Shown: piece after piece, positions 1 to 6,529 of the stretch
How the letters are laid out: each line of letters opens with the position of its first letter
Position numbering within the stretch: position 1 is the stretch's first letter
NCBI GenBank assembly: GCA_003096235.1
Contig: PIXT01000104.1
Coordinates: 1-12,220, forward strand
Source: Candidatus Bathyarchaeum sp.
GTDB taxonomy: Archaea > Thermoproteota > Bathyarchaeia > Bathyarchaeales > Bathyarchaeaceae
Reading direction: 5' to 3'
DNA length: 12,220 bases
The notes under the pieces: model-generated
Database searches by the model: none
Told to the model about the DNA's origin: nothing
Seen by the model: only the letters and a program-made list of their open reading frames with translations
Made by a program: the position numbers and the translations under genes

Positions 1-165
1 ACTGTGAAGGTGGTTGGCTCCTTTAAAGGTCATCAGAGTTTTTATGCTCATATGGGGAAGGATGGTAGAATCACGGTTCCTGCAATTCAAAGAGAATTGC
101 TACAACATGAAAGGGAAGACAGCCTAGAACACCGCATTATAGAAGTAACGTTAGAGCCGGCGTAA
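1..165 (+). CDS. AbrB/SpoVT-like DNA-binding protein, C-terminal fragment
   Basis: The window opens inside an ORF that reads in frame from base 1 to a TAA at 163-165 (54 residues visible). The stretch FYAHMGKDGRITVPAIQREL resembles the swapped-hairpin AbrB/MazE core (kdGRitiPkeiRe.L), and the protein ends in IIEVTLEPA, as I expect of short archaeal AbrB-like proteins. Such proteins bind DNA as dimers and act as regulators or antitoxins; no toxin partner is visible. The true start may be upstream of the window, or possibly the GTG at position 4, so the length is unknown. The family call rests on the one motif only. Confidence 0.6.
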   Translation, partial: TVKVVGSFKGHQSFYAHMGKDGRITVPAIQRELLQHEREDSLEHRIIEVTLEPA

Positions 166-212
166 TCAGAACTTGTGTTTAGGGCTGGAGGAACTGTTTG
201 CTGAACAAGAGG

Positions 213-222
213 AAATTATAAG
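213..222 (+). promoter_or_regulatory. Putative TATA box for the 269 membrane gene
   Basis: AAATTATAAG is an A/T-rich box about 50 bases upstream of the TTG start at 269. With the usual archaeal spacing, transcription would start near 244 and leave a leader of about 25 nt that includes the SD GAGGT at 258-262. Position and composition are the only evidence. Confidence 0.35.
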
Positions 223-268
223 AGCACAAAAGTAGAGAAAAGAAAACCTGCAGATGTGAGGTTACTCT

Positions 269-1114
269 TTGAAAAGCAAGTCCATGTTGCTGTTGGCAGT
301 TTTTGTGGCCTTTTTTGTTTTCCAGCTATTCCTTTTTGCCAAGTCGTTTCCAGCAGAGTACAACCTTTACTTAAGGTATGTTGAGCGCCTTGAAACAACT
401 GACCCTTTCTGGACTAACTTTTGGTTTTCTTCAGAGCTAATTGGGGAAGTAGGGTTAGCAATCCGCTTTGTTGGCTCTAGTCTAGCTCTTGCTTTTGGCT
501 ACGTTTTGGTTAGAAAAAAACAGACTAATCTTTCGCTTCTTAGAAAAGCCGTCCTGTGTGAAGGAATCTACTATGTGTCCAATGTTCCTTTCATAATCAG
601 TCTCTTTGCGCGGCCAAACACGTCACTGGTAAACATTGAAGCAGGTCTTTCTTACCTTCTGCAAATGTTGTTTGTTTCGGTGCCCTTCTTTTTCCTGTAC
701 TTTGAATTGAAAAAGAAACCCCAAAATAATTCGAAAGCATACAAATGGGCAACTGTAGCAATCGTTGGTTTCGCTTTGGGCTTGTGGATTAAACATTTCT
801 TCATGAATTTGTATGCTCTGCCAATTAATTTGGCTGACAGCTTGCTGTTTACGGGATTCCTGAACTCAACCTTAACGCCACTTCTAGGGACAACCTTTCT
901 GACGATTGCCCTCTTGCCTATAATAAAGGAAAAATCACTGAACTACAATTCTAGACTTTGTGGCGTCGGATTCCTTTTCATTGGGCTATATTTTGTAATT
1001 TACTTGCTGATTTCCTTAGTAAACCAAAGTTACGCCAATTTTCTGGTCTTAACCGAATTATGGGCAATATCCTTCATAGTTCCTGGTGTTGGGTTCGCCA
1101 TCAAAAACAATTAG
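269..1114 (+). CDS. Unrecognised eight-helix integral membrane protein
   Basis: A 281-residue very hydrophobic protein that I cannot assign to a family. Predicted membrane segments lie roughly at residues 6-24, 57-81, 95-114, 124-147, 158-182, 192-219, 229-251 and 257-277. Short basic loops (VRKKQ near 81, ELKKKPQ near 146, IIKEK near 218) suggest those faces are cytoplasmic. There is no soluble domain, catalytic motif or metal-binding cluster. The TTG start at 269 is supported by GAGGT at 258-262 with a 6-nt spacer; an ATG five codons later (284) is the alternative. It stands alone on its strand and runs convergently into the cupin gene, with 48 bases between the stops. Function unknown; a transporter or a membrane-embedded sensor are both possible. 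Confidence 0.8.
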   Translation: MKSKSMLLLAVFVAFFVFQLFLFAKSFPAEYNLYLRYVERLETTDPFWTNFWFSSELIGEVGLAIRFVGSSLALAFGYVLVRKKQTNLSLLRKAVLCEGIYYVSNVPFIISLFARPNTSLVNIEAGLSYLLQMLFVSVPFFFLYFELKKKPQNNSKAYKWATVAIVGFALGLWIKHFFMNLYALPINLADSLLFTGFLNSTLTPLLGTTFLTIALLPIIKEKSLNYNSRLCGVGFLFIGLYFVIYLLISLVNQSYANFLVLTELWAISFIVPGVGFAIKNN

Positions 1115-1162
1115 AAACATTTCTGAAATTATTTAGTGACTTTTACCCGATACCGTGTGAAC

Positions 1163-1516
1163 TTAGAGAATTATGGTGGACTCTTTTGGTTTCGGAGTTT
1201 TGGCAACCAGAATCCTCAAGGGTTTGTCAGATTCGTTGTACCAACAATGAACAATCTTTGCAGGGCTGTGGACGATGGAGTCTTTTTCCGCTTCCTTTTT
1301 TTCGTCTCCAACCTCAACAATTCCTTTACCTTCTAGGACATAGAAGAAAACGTCAACAGGCGTAATGTGGCGTTTCAGGGCTTCGCCGGGCTTAAGGGTT
1401 AAAACTATGACTTGGGCGTTTTCGTGGGCGTATATTGGTCGGGCGTCTACTCCATGGGGGTTTTTCTGGCTTTCTGTTTCACTTACTTTTGTAATTTCCA
1501 AAAATTTCAACCTCAA
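1163..1516 (-). CDS. Small cupin-fold protein
   Basis: A 117-residue single-domain cupin. The first cupin motif is seen as GEALKRH, then VDVFFYVLEGKGIVEVGDE (residues 44-72); the second as SPAKIVHCWYN (84-94). H50, H90 and N94 are kept, but the usual second His and the Glu of motif 1 are replaced by T52 and V56. A classical four-ligand metal site is therefore incomplete, which suggests a binding or structural role rather than a typical dioxygenase. The longest start is TTG at 1516, overlapping the stop of the upstream gene (TTGA). A better-placed start may be TTG at 1501, because GAGGT lies at 1514-1510, 8 nt before it (112 residues). It is second in an operon with the YgbA-like gene and probably translationally coupled to it. 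Substrate unknown. Confidence 0.85.
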   Translation of the reverse strand: MRLKFLEITKVSETESQKNPHGVDARPIYAHENAQVIVLTLKPGEALKRHITPVDVFFYVLEGKGIVEVGDEKKEAEKDSIVHSPAKIVHCWYNESDKPLRILVAKTPKPKESTIIL

Positions 1517-1881
1517 CTACTGTTTTTCATTTTTTTGTTCTTGAACTCTTTCAAGGTCAGGGGCTTCTTTCTTCCATCAAACACGTGATGCAACGCCAAA
1601 ACTGGGCTCTTGTAAATCAGCCGAGGTCCAGAATAACGCATTATCTGTTTGGCTTTCTCTCGCATCTCGGGCTGATAGCAGTGAACCAAGCATTTGCCGC
1701 AGGTGGATTTTTCTTCTTGAAACGGGCACTTGTCCAAGCGCATGAAGGCGTATTCTAGAAACTCTGTGCAGTCATCGCACAACTGGTTGTCTTTGGTTTT
1801 GTGTTTTCCTTTGCAGTAAACATGAACCATTTTGTCTATGGTTTTCTTTTCTCTGGTTATTCGCGGATGCTCTGTAGTCAC
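1513..1881 (-). CDS. YgbA-type 'nitrous oxide-stimulated promoter' family protein
   Basis: A 122-residue Cys-rich protein of the YgbA_NO family. Hallmarks are ITREKKTIDKMVHVYCKGKH (residues 8-27), CDDC (35-38), a segment AFMRLDKCPF (45-54), then CGKCLVHCYQP with C61, C64 and C68, and MRYSGPRLIYKSPVLALHH (81-99). C23, C35, C38, C52, C61, C64 and C68 could ligate a metal or an Fe-S cluster. In enterobacteria the family is induced by nitric oxide and linked to recovery from nitrosative stress; its biochemistry is not settled. The GTG start at 1881 is fixed by AGGAGGT (1897-1891), 9 nt upstream. It leads the operon with the cupin gene. The family is best known from bacteria, so horizontal acquisition is possible but unproven. 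Confidence 0.88.
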   Translation of the reverse strand: MTTEHPRITREKKTIDKMVHVYCKGKHKTKDNQLCDDCTEFLEYAFMRLDKCPFQEEKSTCGKCLVHCYQPEMREKAKQIMRYSGPRLIYKSPVLALHHVFDGRKKPLTLKEFKNKKMKNSS

Positions 1882-1890
1882 CGTTTAGTT

Positions 1891-1950
1891 ACCTCCTAGA
1901 AACAGCCCCTTATTTGAATAATTATTCATATGTAGCTTCTTTCATTTAAA
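1891..1950 (-). promoter_or_regulatory. Promoter, palindrome and SD of the ygbA-like/cupin operon
   Basis: Read on the minus strand: a TATA-like TTTAAAT at 1950-1944, a perfect 14-bp palindrome TGAATAATTATTCA at 1928-1915, and AGGAGGT at 1897-1891. Normal TATA spacing puts the start of transcription near 1921, inside the palindrome, where a bound repressor would block initiation. The SD match is strong; the promoter and operator calls are by position. Confidence 0.5.
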
Positions 1951-2008
1951 CTCTTCGGCACACCAAGCGAAACAAAAAACCTGCCCATATTGAAAGTTCA
2001 GCATGAGT

Positions 2009-2809
2009 TCAATTAATTATCTCACTAGAATTTGTCCATAATATGTGGAAATAGTCCAAAAAAACTGATGTTACGCACGGATTATCGGTCCACAACGCAG
2101 GTTCATTTGCCAATTCTCCGGTGATGGAAACGTCAATAACAGCTTTAGATTCATCAAAAATGGCAACTGTTGCATGGGGAGGTTCGTCGGTGTACCTGAT
2201 TTGATAGTTTGAATATTTTTTATGTTCATGTATTATCGAATCAATTGATTGACTGTTTTTGGGCTTTTCCAAAATTACTTGTATTTGCACATTTCTTTTT
2301 AGGGCATCTATTGCCGAATCACCAAAATTAAAAATTACCCTAGGAAATCTCTCCCAATTCATAATAAATTTAATCGATTTCTTAGTGTTGTAAATCATTT
2401 CATGTCTCTTTCTTATGTATGGGTCTTTTTTGTTAATCCAGATAAATTGGCTTCTGGGACTAATAGGATTAGTTTTTTTATCATCTTTACTAATTGCTTG
2501 AACTAGCTCTTCTGCCCTTTCATTCAGTGAAAGAATCTGCTGATGTTTACGTTCAACTAAAAATTTAATTGTATTATGAATAGGCAAAGCTCTTATTGAA
2601 ACTGGCTTTTCTAAAGATTTCTCGATTATGCCTATTTCATCTAACTCGTCTAGGATTAAATAAATGTGAGGCGTAGCTATTTTAGTAATTTCTGAAATTT
2701 TTTTTGGAGAAATTGATTCATGTTGAGCTATTGCTAGAAAAACTCTTGCTTGAGATTGTGTTAACCCAAGAGAAGTCAAAGTGCTTACATGATTTGGATT
2801 AATCTCCAG
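2009..2809 (-). CDS. TrmB-family transcriptional regulator 1, probable CTG start
   Basis: A winged-helix regulator of the TrmB family, 266 residues if it starts at CTG 2809. The N-terminal ~75 residues form the helix-turn-helix (LGLTQSQARVFLAI; ISPKKISEITKIATPHIYLILDELDEIGIIEK). A helical linker follows (about 85-108, WxxNER-type coiled coil), then a C-terminal effector domain of the PLD-like type that in TrmB proteins binds a ligand, often a sugar. The first usual start codon is TTG at 2779, but the frame stays open to a stop at 2836-2834. The ten extra codons align residue for residue with regulator 2 (LEINPNHVSTLTSLGLT against LIISDDYVNDLISAGLT). GGGGGAT lies 7 nt before the CTG, as GGGGGGAG lies 8 nt before regulator 2's TTG. 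It is divergent from surface protein 1 and is its likely regulator. Ligand unknown. Confidence 0.88.
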   Translation of the reverse strand: MEINPNHVSTLTSLGLTQSQARVFLAIAQHESISPKKISEITKIATPHIYLILDELDEIGIIEKSLEKPVSIRALPIHNTIKFLVERKHQQILSLNERAEELVQAISKDDKKTNPISPRSQFIWINKKDPYIRKRHEMIYNTKKSIKFIMNWERFPRVIFNFGDSAIDALKRNVQIQVILEKPKNSQSIDSIIHEHKKYSNYQIRYTDEPPHATVAIFDESKAVIDVSITGELANEPALWTDNPCVTSVFLDYFHILWTNSSEIIN

Positions 2810-2833
2810 ATCATTTATCCCCCTTCGGTTCTT

Positions 2834-2944
2834 CTAAGACACTTCAAAGTTATAAAAAATTTTTGGAGTTTAAGTACAGTTGGTACAAAACAATTCTCTT
2901 AATCAAATCAGCTGGTTAGTACCTTTTTAAAAAGGAGATAAAAA
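2834..2944. promoter_or_regulatory. Divergent promoter region between TrmB 1 and surface protein 1
   Basis: TATAAAAAA at 2851-2859 can serve either strand. Read on minus (TTTTTTATAAC) it would start transcription near 2827, just before the SD of TrmB 1 and the CTG at 2809, which argues against the distant TTG at 2779. Read on plus it would give a leader of about 65 nt. TTTAAG at 2869-2874 is a second plus-strand candidate. The leader holds GTACAGTTGGTAC (2874-2886) and TGGTTAGTACCT (2913-2924); the latter closely matches a box upstream of surface protein 2. GGAGAT at 2934-2939 is the SD for the ATG at 2945. The regulator-binding role is inferred. Confidence 0.5.
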
Positions 2945-5680
2945 ATGTACTCAGCAAATAGTTTGAAAAATCTTGGATATAAACCAAAAATCCTTGCTTT
3001 CGCTTTCATAACGATTTTGCTCACCTCTGCTTTCATGTTCATGACGACTTCTACTGTCAAAGGAGTTCTTGCTCCTGACCAACCCTATAGTGGTCCACTA
3101 AAAGCTGGAGATGTTGCAGATGGAACCTTTGATACTGATGTTTGGATTAGTATTAGGCCCCAAGTTGTAGGAGTTAACACTCCCGTATTGGTAAACGTGT
3201 GGGCTACTCCTGCATCAAATGCTCAGCGCAGACTTCATGGTTTCCACATAATCATCACAAAACCTGATGGAACTACAGACGAGTTTACTATGGACTCTGA
3301 AATTGACACTGCCGCTACTTGGATGGAATACGTGCCTACCCAAATTGGAGAATACAGATACAGAGTTGAATTTCCAGGAACCTTCCACCCTGCAGGTTAT
3401 TATAACAATGGACAAGCCTTCACTGAAGCTTCAGAAGCTGGTATAGGATATCCTAACAGACCCGTACAGTACACGGGTACAACATATTACAACCCATCCG
3501 TTAGTCCAGAATACACTTTCACAGTCCAGGAAGAAATGGTCTTTTCTTGGAGCCCAACTATGATGCAAGCACCAACCGACTACTGGACACGCCCAGTAGC
3601 GCCAGAACAAAGAGACTGGCTCTCGGTCATAGGAGACTTTCCATGGTACGGACCCGCAGGATTCGACTATTATACTCTATATCCTGATTGCAGTCCCTAC
3701 TGGAACCCCAGAATGGACTTCTATCCATACGTAGAAGGTCCAGAAAGTGCACACGTAGCTTGGAAACGTGTTGACACCATCGCAGGTATAACTGGTACAG
3801 GAAGATATGGTGAATACGGTTCAAGAGGCTGGAGTTACACCGTTCCATTTGCCACCACATCAAACAGCCCTTCATCGATTTACATGGTAATTGGTGGAAG
3901 AGGTTACATGTCCGTTCCAAAAGTGGTATCACAAATTGTCGACGGTGAAGTCCAACAAGTATCAACAAACGCTTTACAATGTGTTGACATTCGAACAGGT
4001 GAATTAATCTGGGAAGTTGATGGATTTACCCATTCACAATCGCAATCAAGCTTCGGAACTTGGCAATTTAGAGGTGCAATAGAATATCCTTCATTAAGTA
4101 TTGTATACTTGGATGGCAACAGGCTAGTAAAATACGATTCTGACACAGGCGCTAAGACGTTAGACGTTTCAATTTCGCCTTTGACTTCAGCAATTCATTA
4201 CATGAACGGCTATGGCATAGGTGTCCAAAACCTAGGTGGCGGTGAATACCGTTTAATTAACTTCACAACTACTGGCTCAGCAAGTAACTTTGCTGACAGG
4301 GTCATGAGCAACATAAGCTGGCCTTTAAGCAATCTTCCAGCTACTACTGATTACAGTCTAGGAATTGCCGCATCTTTTGGTCGTGGTCTAATTGGATACA
4401 GTGGAACAACTACTGAACAACGACTAGTCACTGTTAACCTTTACACAGGACAAATCATAGTAAACAAAACCATTGCACCCGCAGGCTCAGGAGAATTCAT
4501 GGGATACAGTGGTGCATCAGATGTTTGTGACAAAGGAATATACGCTTTCCTAACCGCATGGGGAACCTTCGTAGGCCTTGACATCCAAACAGGAGCAATC
4601 AGATGGACAAGCCCCCGAATGGATGAACCTTGGGATGCCAACGGTTTTGGAGCTTACGACACCACATCGGCTTACGGAATGTTCTACAGAGCTGCTTACT
4701 CAGGAATATACGCTTTTGACTGGGACACAGGCGACATAGTCTGGAAGTACGAAGCACCAGCTATAACTCCGTTTGAAACCCCATACATTACACCAGATGG
4801 CACAACAGTAAACTCATTTAACGGACAAATTTGGGCAGCTGACGGAAAAAACTACAGCGTAAACACTCAACACACACCAACTCAGCCATACACTAGAGGA
4901 TGGCAACTTCACTGCATTGACGCCAAAACAGGTGAAGGCATATTCAAAACAATAATGGGCGGAGCAAGAATGACTGCTATCGCCGATGGATACTTGGCAC
5001 TTGCAGACTCCTACACTGGTACAATGTATGTTCTAGGCAAAGGCAAGAGCGAAACAACAGTATCAACTCCTGATGTTGCAGTGCCAAAAGGAACTGCAAT
5101 GACAATAAAGGGAAGTGTTCTTGATTTGTCGCCTGCTCAACCTGGAACTGCATGTGTTGCTGCAGAATCCATGTCAACTCAGATGGAGTATCTACATAGG
5201 CAGATGCCCATTGGCGGACTTTGGGGAGACGAAACCATACTCGGTGTGCCCGTTACTTTAACCGCAATTGGACAAGACGGTTCTTACATAGACCTTGGAA
5301 CAGTTACTACTGAAGGATACTTAGGCACTTTCGGAAAAACATGGACACCAACCACAGAAGGAACCTACCAGATAATTGCCTCCTTTGCAGGAGACGACTC
5401 TTATGGAAGCTCATCAGCAACAACATGGGTCACAGTCGGTCCAGCATCATCAGCAGCAACCCCAATTGAACCAGAAGACCCCACACAACCAACCCCAGAA
5501 GAACCAACAACCGAAGAACCCACAACCCCTGAAGAACCCGGAACACCAGAACAGCCCACACCAGAAGAGCCCCTACTAGAACAGCCCTTTATCAGCACAG
5601 AAATTGCAATCGCCATAGCTGTAGTAGCTGCATGCGTAATCGGTGCAGTAGCATACTTCGCTATACAAAGACGAAAATAA
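2945..5680 (+). CDS. PQQ-type beta-propeller surface protein 1 (membrane-anchored)
   Basis: A 911-residue exported protein. Order: signal segment (about 15-37, likely cut after VLA at 43); an N-terminal beta domain (60-195); a propeller (about 265-700) with blade motifs D-x-x-T-G at 348-357 (DIRTGELIWE), 398-407, 498-507, 546-555 (DIQTGAIRWT), 592-601 (DWDTGDIVWK) and 659-668; an Ig-like domain (about 705-832, ending SSATTWVTVG); a Pro/Glu/Thr stalk of PEEPT-type repeats (840-880); and a membrane helix (884-906) with an RRK tail. The body would sit outside the cell on a stalk. PQQ-like blades are mostly structural in such proteins (BamB type), and I see no quinoprotein dehydrogenase active site, so binding or scaffolding is likelier than oxidation. 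The ATG start follows GGAG at 2934-2937, 7 nt away. It is a paralogue of the 8578 gene and divergent from TrmB 1. Confidence 0.9.
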   Translation: MYSANSLKNLGYKPKILAFAFITILLTSAFMFMTTSTVKGVLAPDQPYSGPLKAGDVADGTFDTDVWISIRPQVVGVNTPVLVNVWATPASNAQRRLHGFHIIITKPDGTTDEFTMDSEIDTAATWMEYVPTQIGEYRYRVEFPGTFHPAGYYNNGQAFTEASEAGIGYPNRPVQYTGTTYYNPSVSPEYTFTVQEEMVFSWSPTMMQAPTDYWTRPVAPEQRDWLSVIGDFPWYGPAGFDYYTLYPDCSPYWNPRMDFYPYVEGPESAHVAWKRVDTIAGITGTGRYGEYGSRGWSYTVPFATTSNSPSSIYMVIGGRGYMSVPKVVSQIVDGEVQQVSTNALQCVDIRTGELIWEVDGFTHSQSQSSFGTWQFRGAIEYPSLSIVYLDGNRLVKYDSDTGAKTLDVSISPLTSAIHYMNGYGIGVQNLGGGEYRLINFTTTGSASNFADRVMSNISWPLSNLPATTDYSLGIAASFGRGLIGYSGTTTEQRLVTVNLYTGQIIVNKTIAPAGSGEFMGYSGASDVCDKGIYAFLTAWGTFVGLDIQTGAIRWTSPRMDEPWDANGFGAYDTTSAYGMFYRAAYSGIYAFDWDTGDIVWKYEAPAITPFETPYITPDGTTVNSFNGQIWAADGKNYSVNTQHTPTQPYTRGWQLHCIDAKTGEGIFKTIMGGARMTAIADGYLALADSYTGTMYVLGKGKSETTVSTPDVAVPKGTAMTIKGSVLDLSPAQPGTACVAAESMSTQMEYLHRQMPIGGLWGDETILGVPVTLTAIGQDGSYIDLGTVTTEGYLGTFGKTWTPTTEGTYQIIASFAGDDSYGSSSATTWVTVGPASSAATPIEPEDPTQPTPEEPTTEEPTTPEEPGTPEQPTPEEPLLEQPFISTEIAIAIAVVAACVIGAVAYFAIQRRK

Positions 5681-5684
5681 ACAA

Positions 5685-5715
5685 GGGAGAAAAAACCAAC
5701 ACTCCCCCTTTTTTT
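5685..5715 (+). terminator. Terminator after surface protein 1
   Basis: GGGAG (5685-5689) pairs with CTCCC (5702-5706), followed by CC and seven T (5709-5715), beginning four bases after the stop. The equivalent site after surface protein 2 keeps the shape with a different stem sequence (GGGAAA/TTTCCC), which supports a real structure. Confidence 0.75.
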
Positions 5716-5974
5716 GGGAACAATTGAGGAAGAGGCTGAAAAAGCTTGCAAACAGGAAATAGCACTTATCCCCCTGGAAAGGTCCAACGCCTGTGCTCAT
5801 CAACAACTTCCTGTCTTGAAGCTTCAGTTACTTCTTCTTCAAGATTAAACAAAACTAAATGAAAAGCAAGAATGGACTGAAGAAGCTTAACTTGGAAAAA
5901 TGAAAATAATCCCTTATTGTTATTTTCATCTGTCTTTCTCCAAAAGTATTTCCGAGTTAAGCCTCAGAAATCCA
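5716..5974. repeat. Conserved structured downstream element, copy A
   Basis: About 250 nt of non-coding DNA whose counterpart follows surface protein 2. A 25-nt stretch at 5790-5814 is identical to 11381-11405. A core at 5834-5929 matches 11424-11520 with four substitutions and one indel. Two structures are seen. The first nests ACAGGAA (5752-5758)/TTCCTGT (5808-5814) around AGCAC (5761-5765)/GTGCT (5793-5797). The second has a 14-bp outer helix (5885-5898 with 5949-5962, one G-T wobble) around a 10-bp hairpin, ATGAAAATAA (5900-5909)/TTATTTTCAT (5920-5929). Similarity stops near 5974. It could be an untranslated-region RNA, a separate non-coding RNA, a transcription barrier or a mobile repeat; strand unknown. 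Confidence 0.7.
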
Positions 5975-6003
5975 ATTAATAAAATTCCGTTTGCAGTAGG
6001 TGC

Positions 6004-6135
6004 TTAGATGCACCCGCCACAGTTTACGCAGCCCCCCATGATTCCTCTACACCACATTGGAAGAGGTTCAGTTCTGGATGCTTCCGCTGAATTTTCTAAC
6101 TGTTTTGGTTTTTTGGGGGTTTGTATCTTTGACAT
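6004..6135 (-). CDS. Small Cys/Gly-rich peptide (43 residues)
   Basis: An ATG at 6135 opens 43 codons to TAA at 6006-6004. The N-terminal half is polar and basic (MSKIQTPKKPKQLENSAEAS); the last 17 residues are MWCRGIMGGCVNCGGCI, with Cys at 29, 36, 39 and 42 among six Gly. TAGGA (6147-6143) lies 7 nt upstream as a possible SD, and TATATG near 6180 could be a TATA box. The split between a leader-like half and a compact Cys/Gly tail recalls ribosomally made, modified peptides or small metal-binding proteins (CxxCxxC at 36-42). No modifying enzyme lies nearby, so neither is established. The gene is too short for statistical support, but the clustered Cys and plausible SD make chance less likely. 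No family recognised. Confidence 0.55.
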   Translation of the reverse strand: MSKIQTPKKPKQLENSAEASRTEPLPMWCRGIMGGCVNCGGCI

Positions 6136-6529
6136 TTTGCATTCCTATTTACCTATAATGACGTGGTTGTGCTAGAACATATAGCCTGCAAGTTATGACA
6201 GAAATGAACATCAGTTACATTTTATGTTACCCAAAACATTTGTAATTAACAATGTTTTATGTAGTAATTGACTAAGTAACAAAAAATGTAACTGTAGTTT
6301 CAAACAAAGTAACATAACGTAACAATTCTACGATTACAGCCAACTATTCTTGTTGGGTTAAGTTTCAACCTGTTGCCCTTTCTCTCCCACTCTTACTCTC
6401 TCAATACTTCAAGACTTCAAAAGAATCCTCGATACAGAGACTCCCCCTATAACCTAAAAAACCCACACAAAATGTTGATGACTAAAAGTTTTATATCGTA
6501 ACGACCAAATCCTATGTCGGGGGATATTT
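6136..6529. other. Gene-free region with inverted repeat and promoter of the 6530 gene
   Basis: About 390 bases without a convincing gene. It holds the upstream region of the Cys-rich peptide (6136-6190), an inverted-repeat/GTTAC-box cluster (6212-6323), and a pyrimidine-rich tract around 6374-6412. A TATA-like TTTATATC follows at about 6489-6497, and GGGGGAT at 6519-6525 serves as SD for the membrane gene. The length of the upstream region is unusual compared with the other promoters here. Confidence 0.6.
6212..6294. repeat. 19-bp inverted repeat with nested hairpin
   Basis: CAGTTACATTTTATGTTAC (6212-6230) is the reverse complement of GTAACAAAAAATGTAACTG (6276-6294) except at one position. 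Between the arms, AAAACATT (6233-6240) pairs with AATGTTTT (6251-6258), extended by GT/AC with one bulged T. Each outer arm is itself a tandem pair of GTTAC (or GTAAC) boxes spaced 12 nt. A further pair, GTAACATAACGTAAC, lies at 6309-6323. This could be an operator array, a cruciform, or the footprint of a mobile element. Confidence 0.75.

Noticed and set aside
173..235. Twenty-codon plus-strand frame from TTG, ending LEELFAEQEEIIRAQK
   Set aside because: It reads like a charged helix but has no SD, is very short, and starts eight bases after the AbrB-like stop; it may be a remnant, and there is not enough to call a gene.
5401..5806. Minus-strand frames rich in Gly/Ser/Val opposite the end of surface protein 1 (and 10980-11333 opposite protein 2)
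   Set aside because: They are the complement of the PEEPT stalk repeats; both real genes use the plus strand with SD, signal peptide and anchor.
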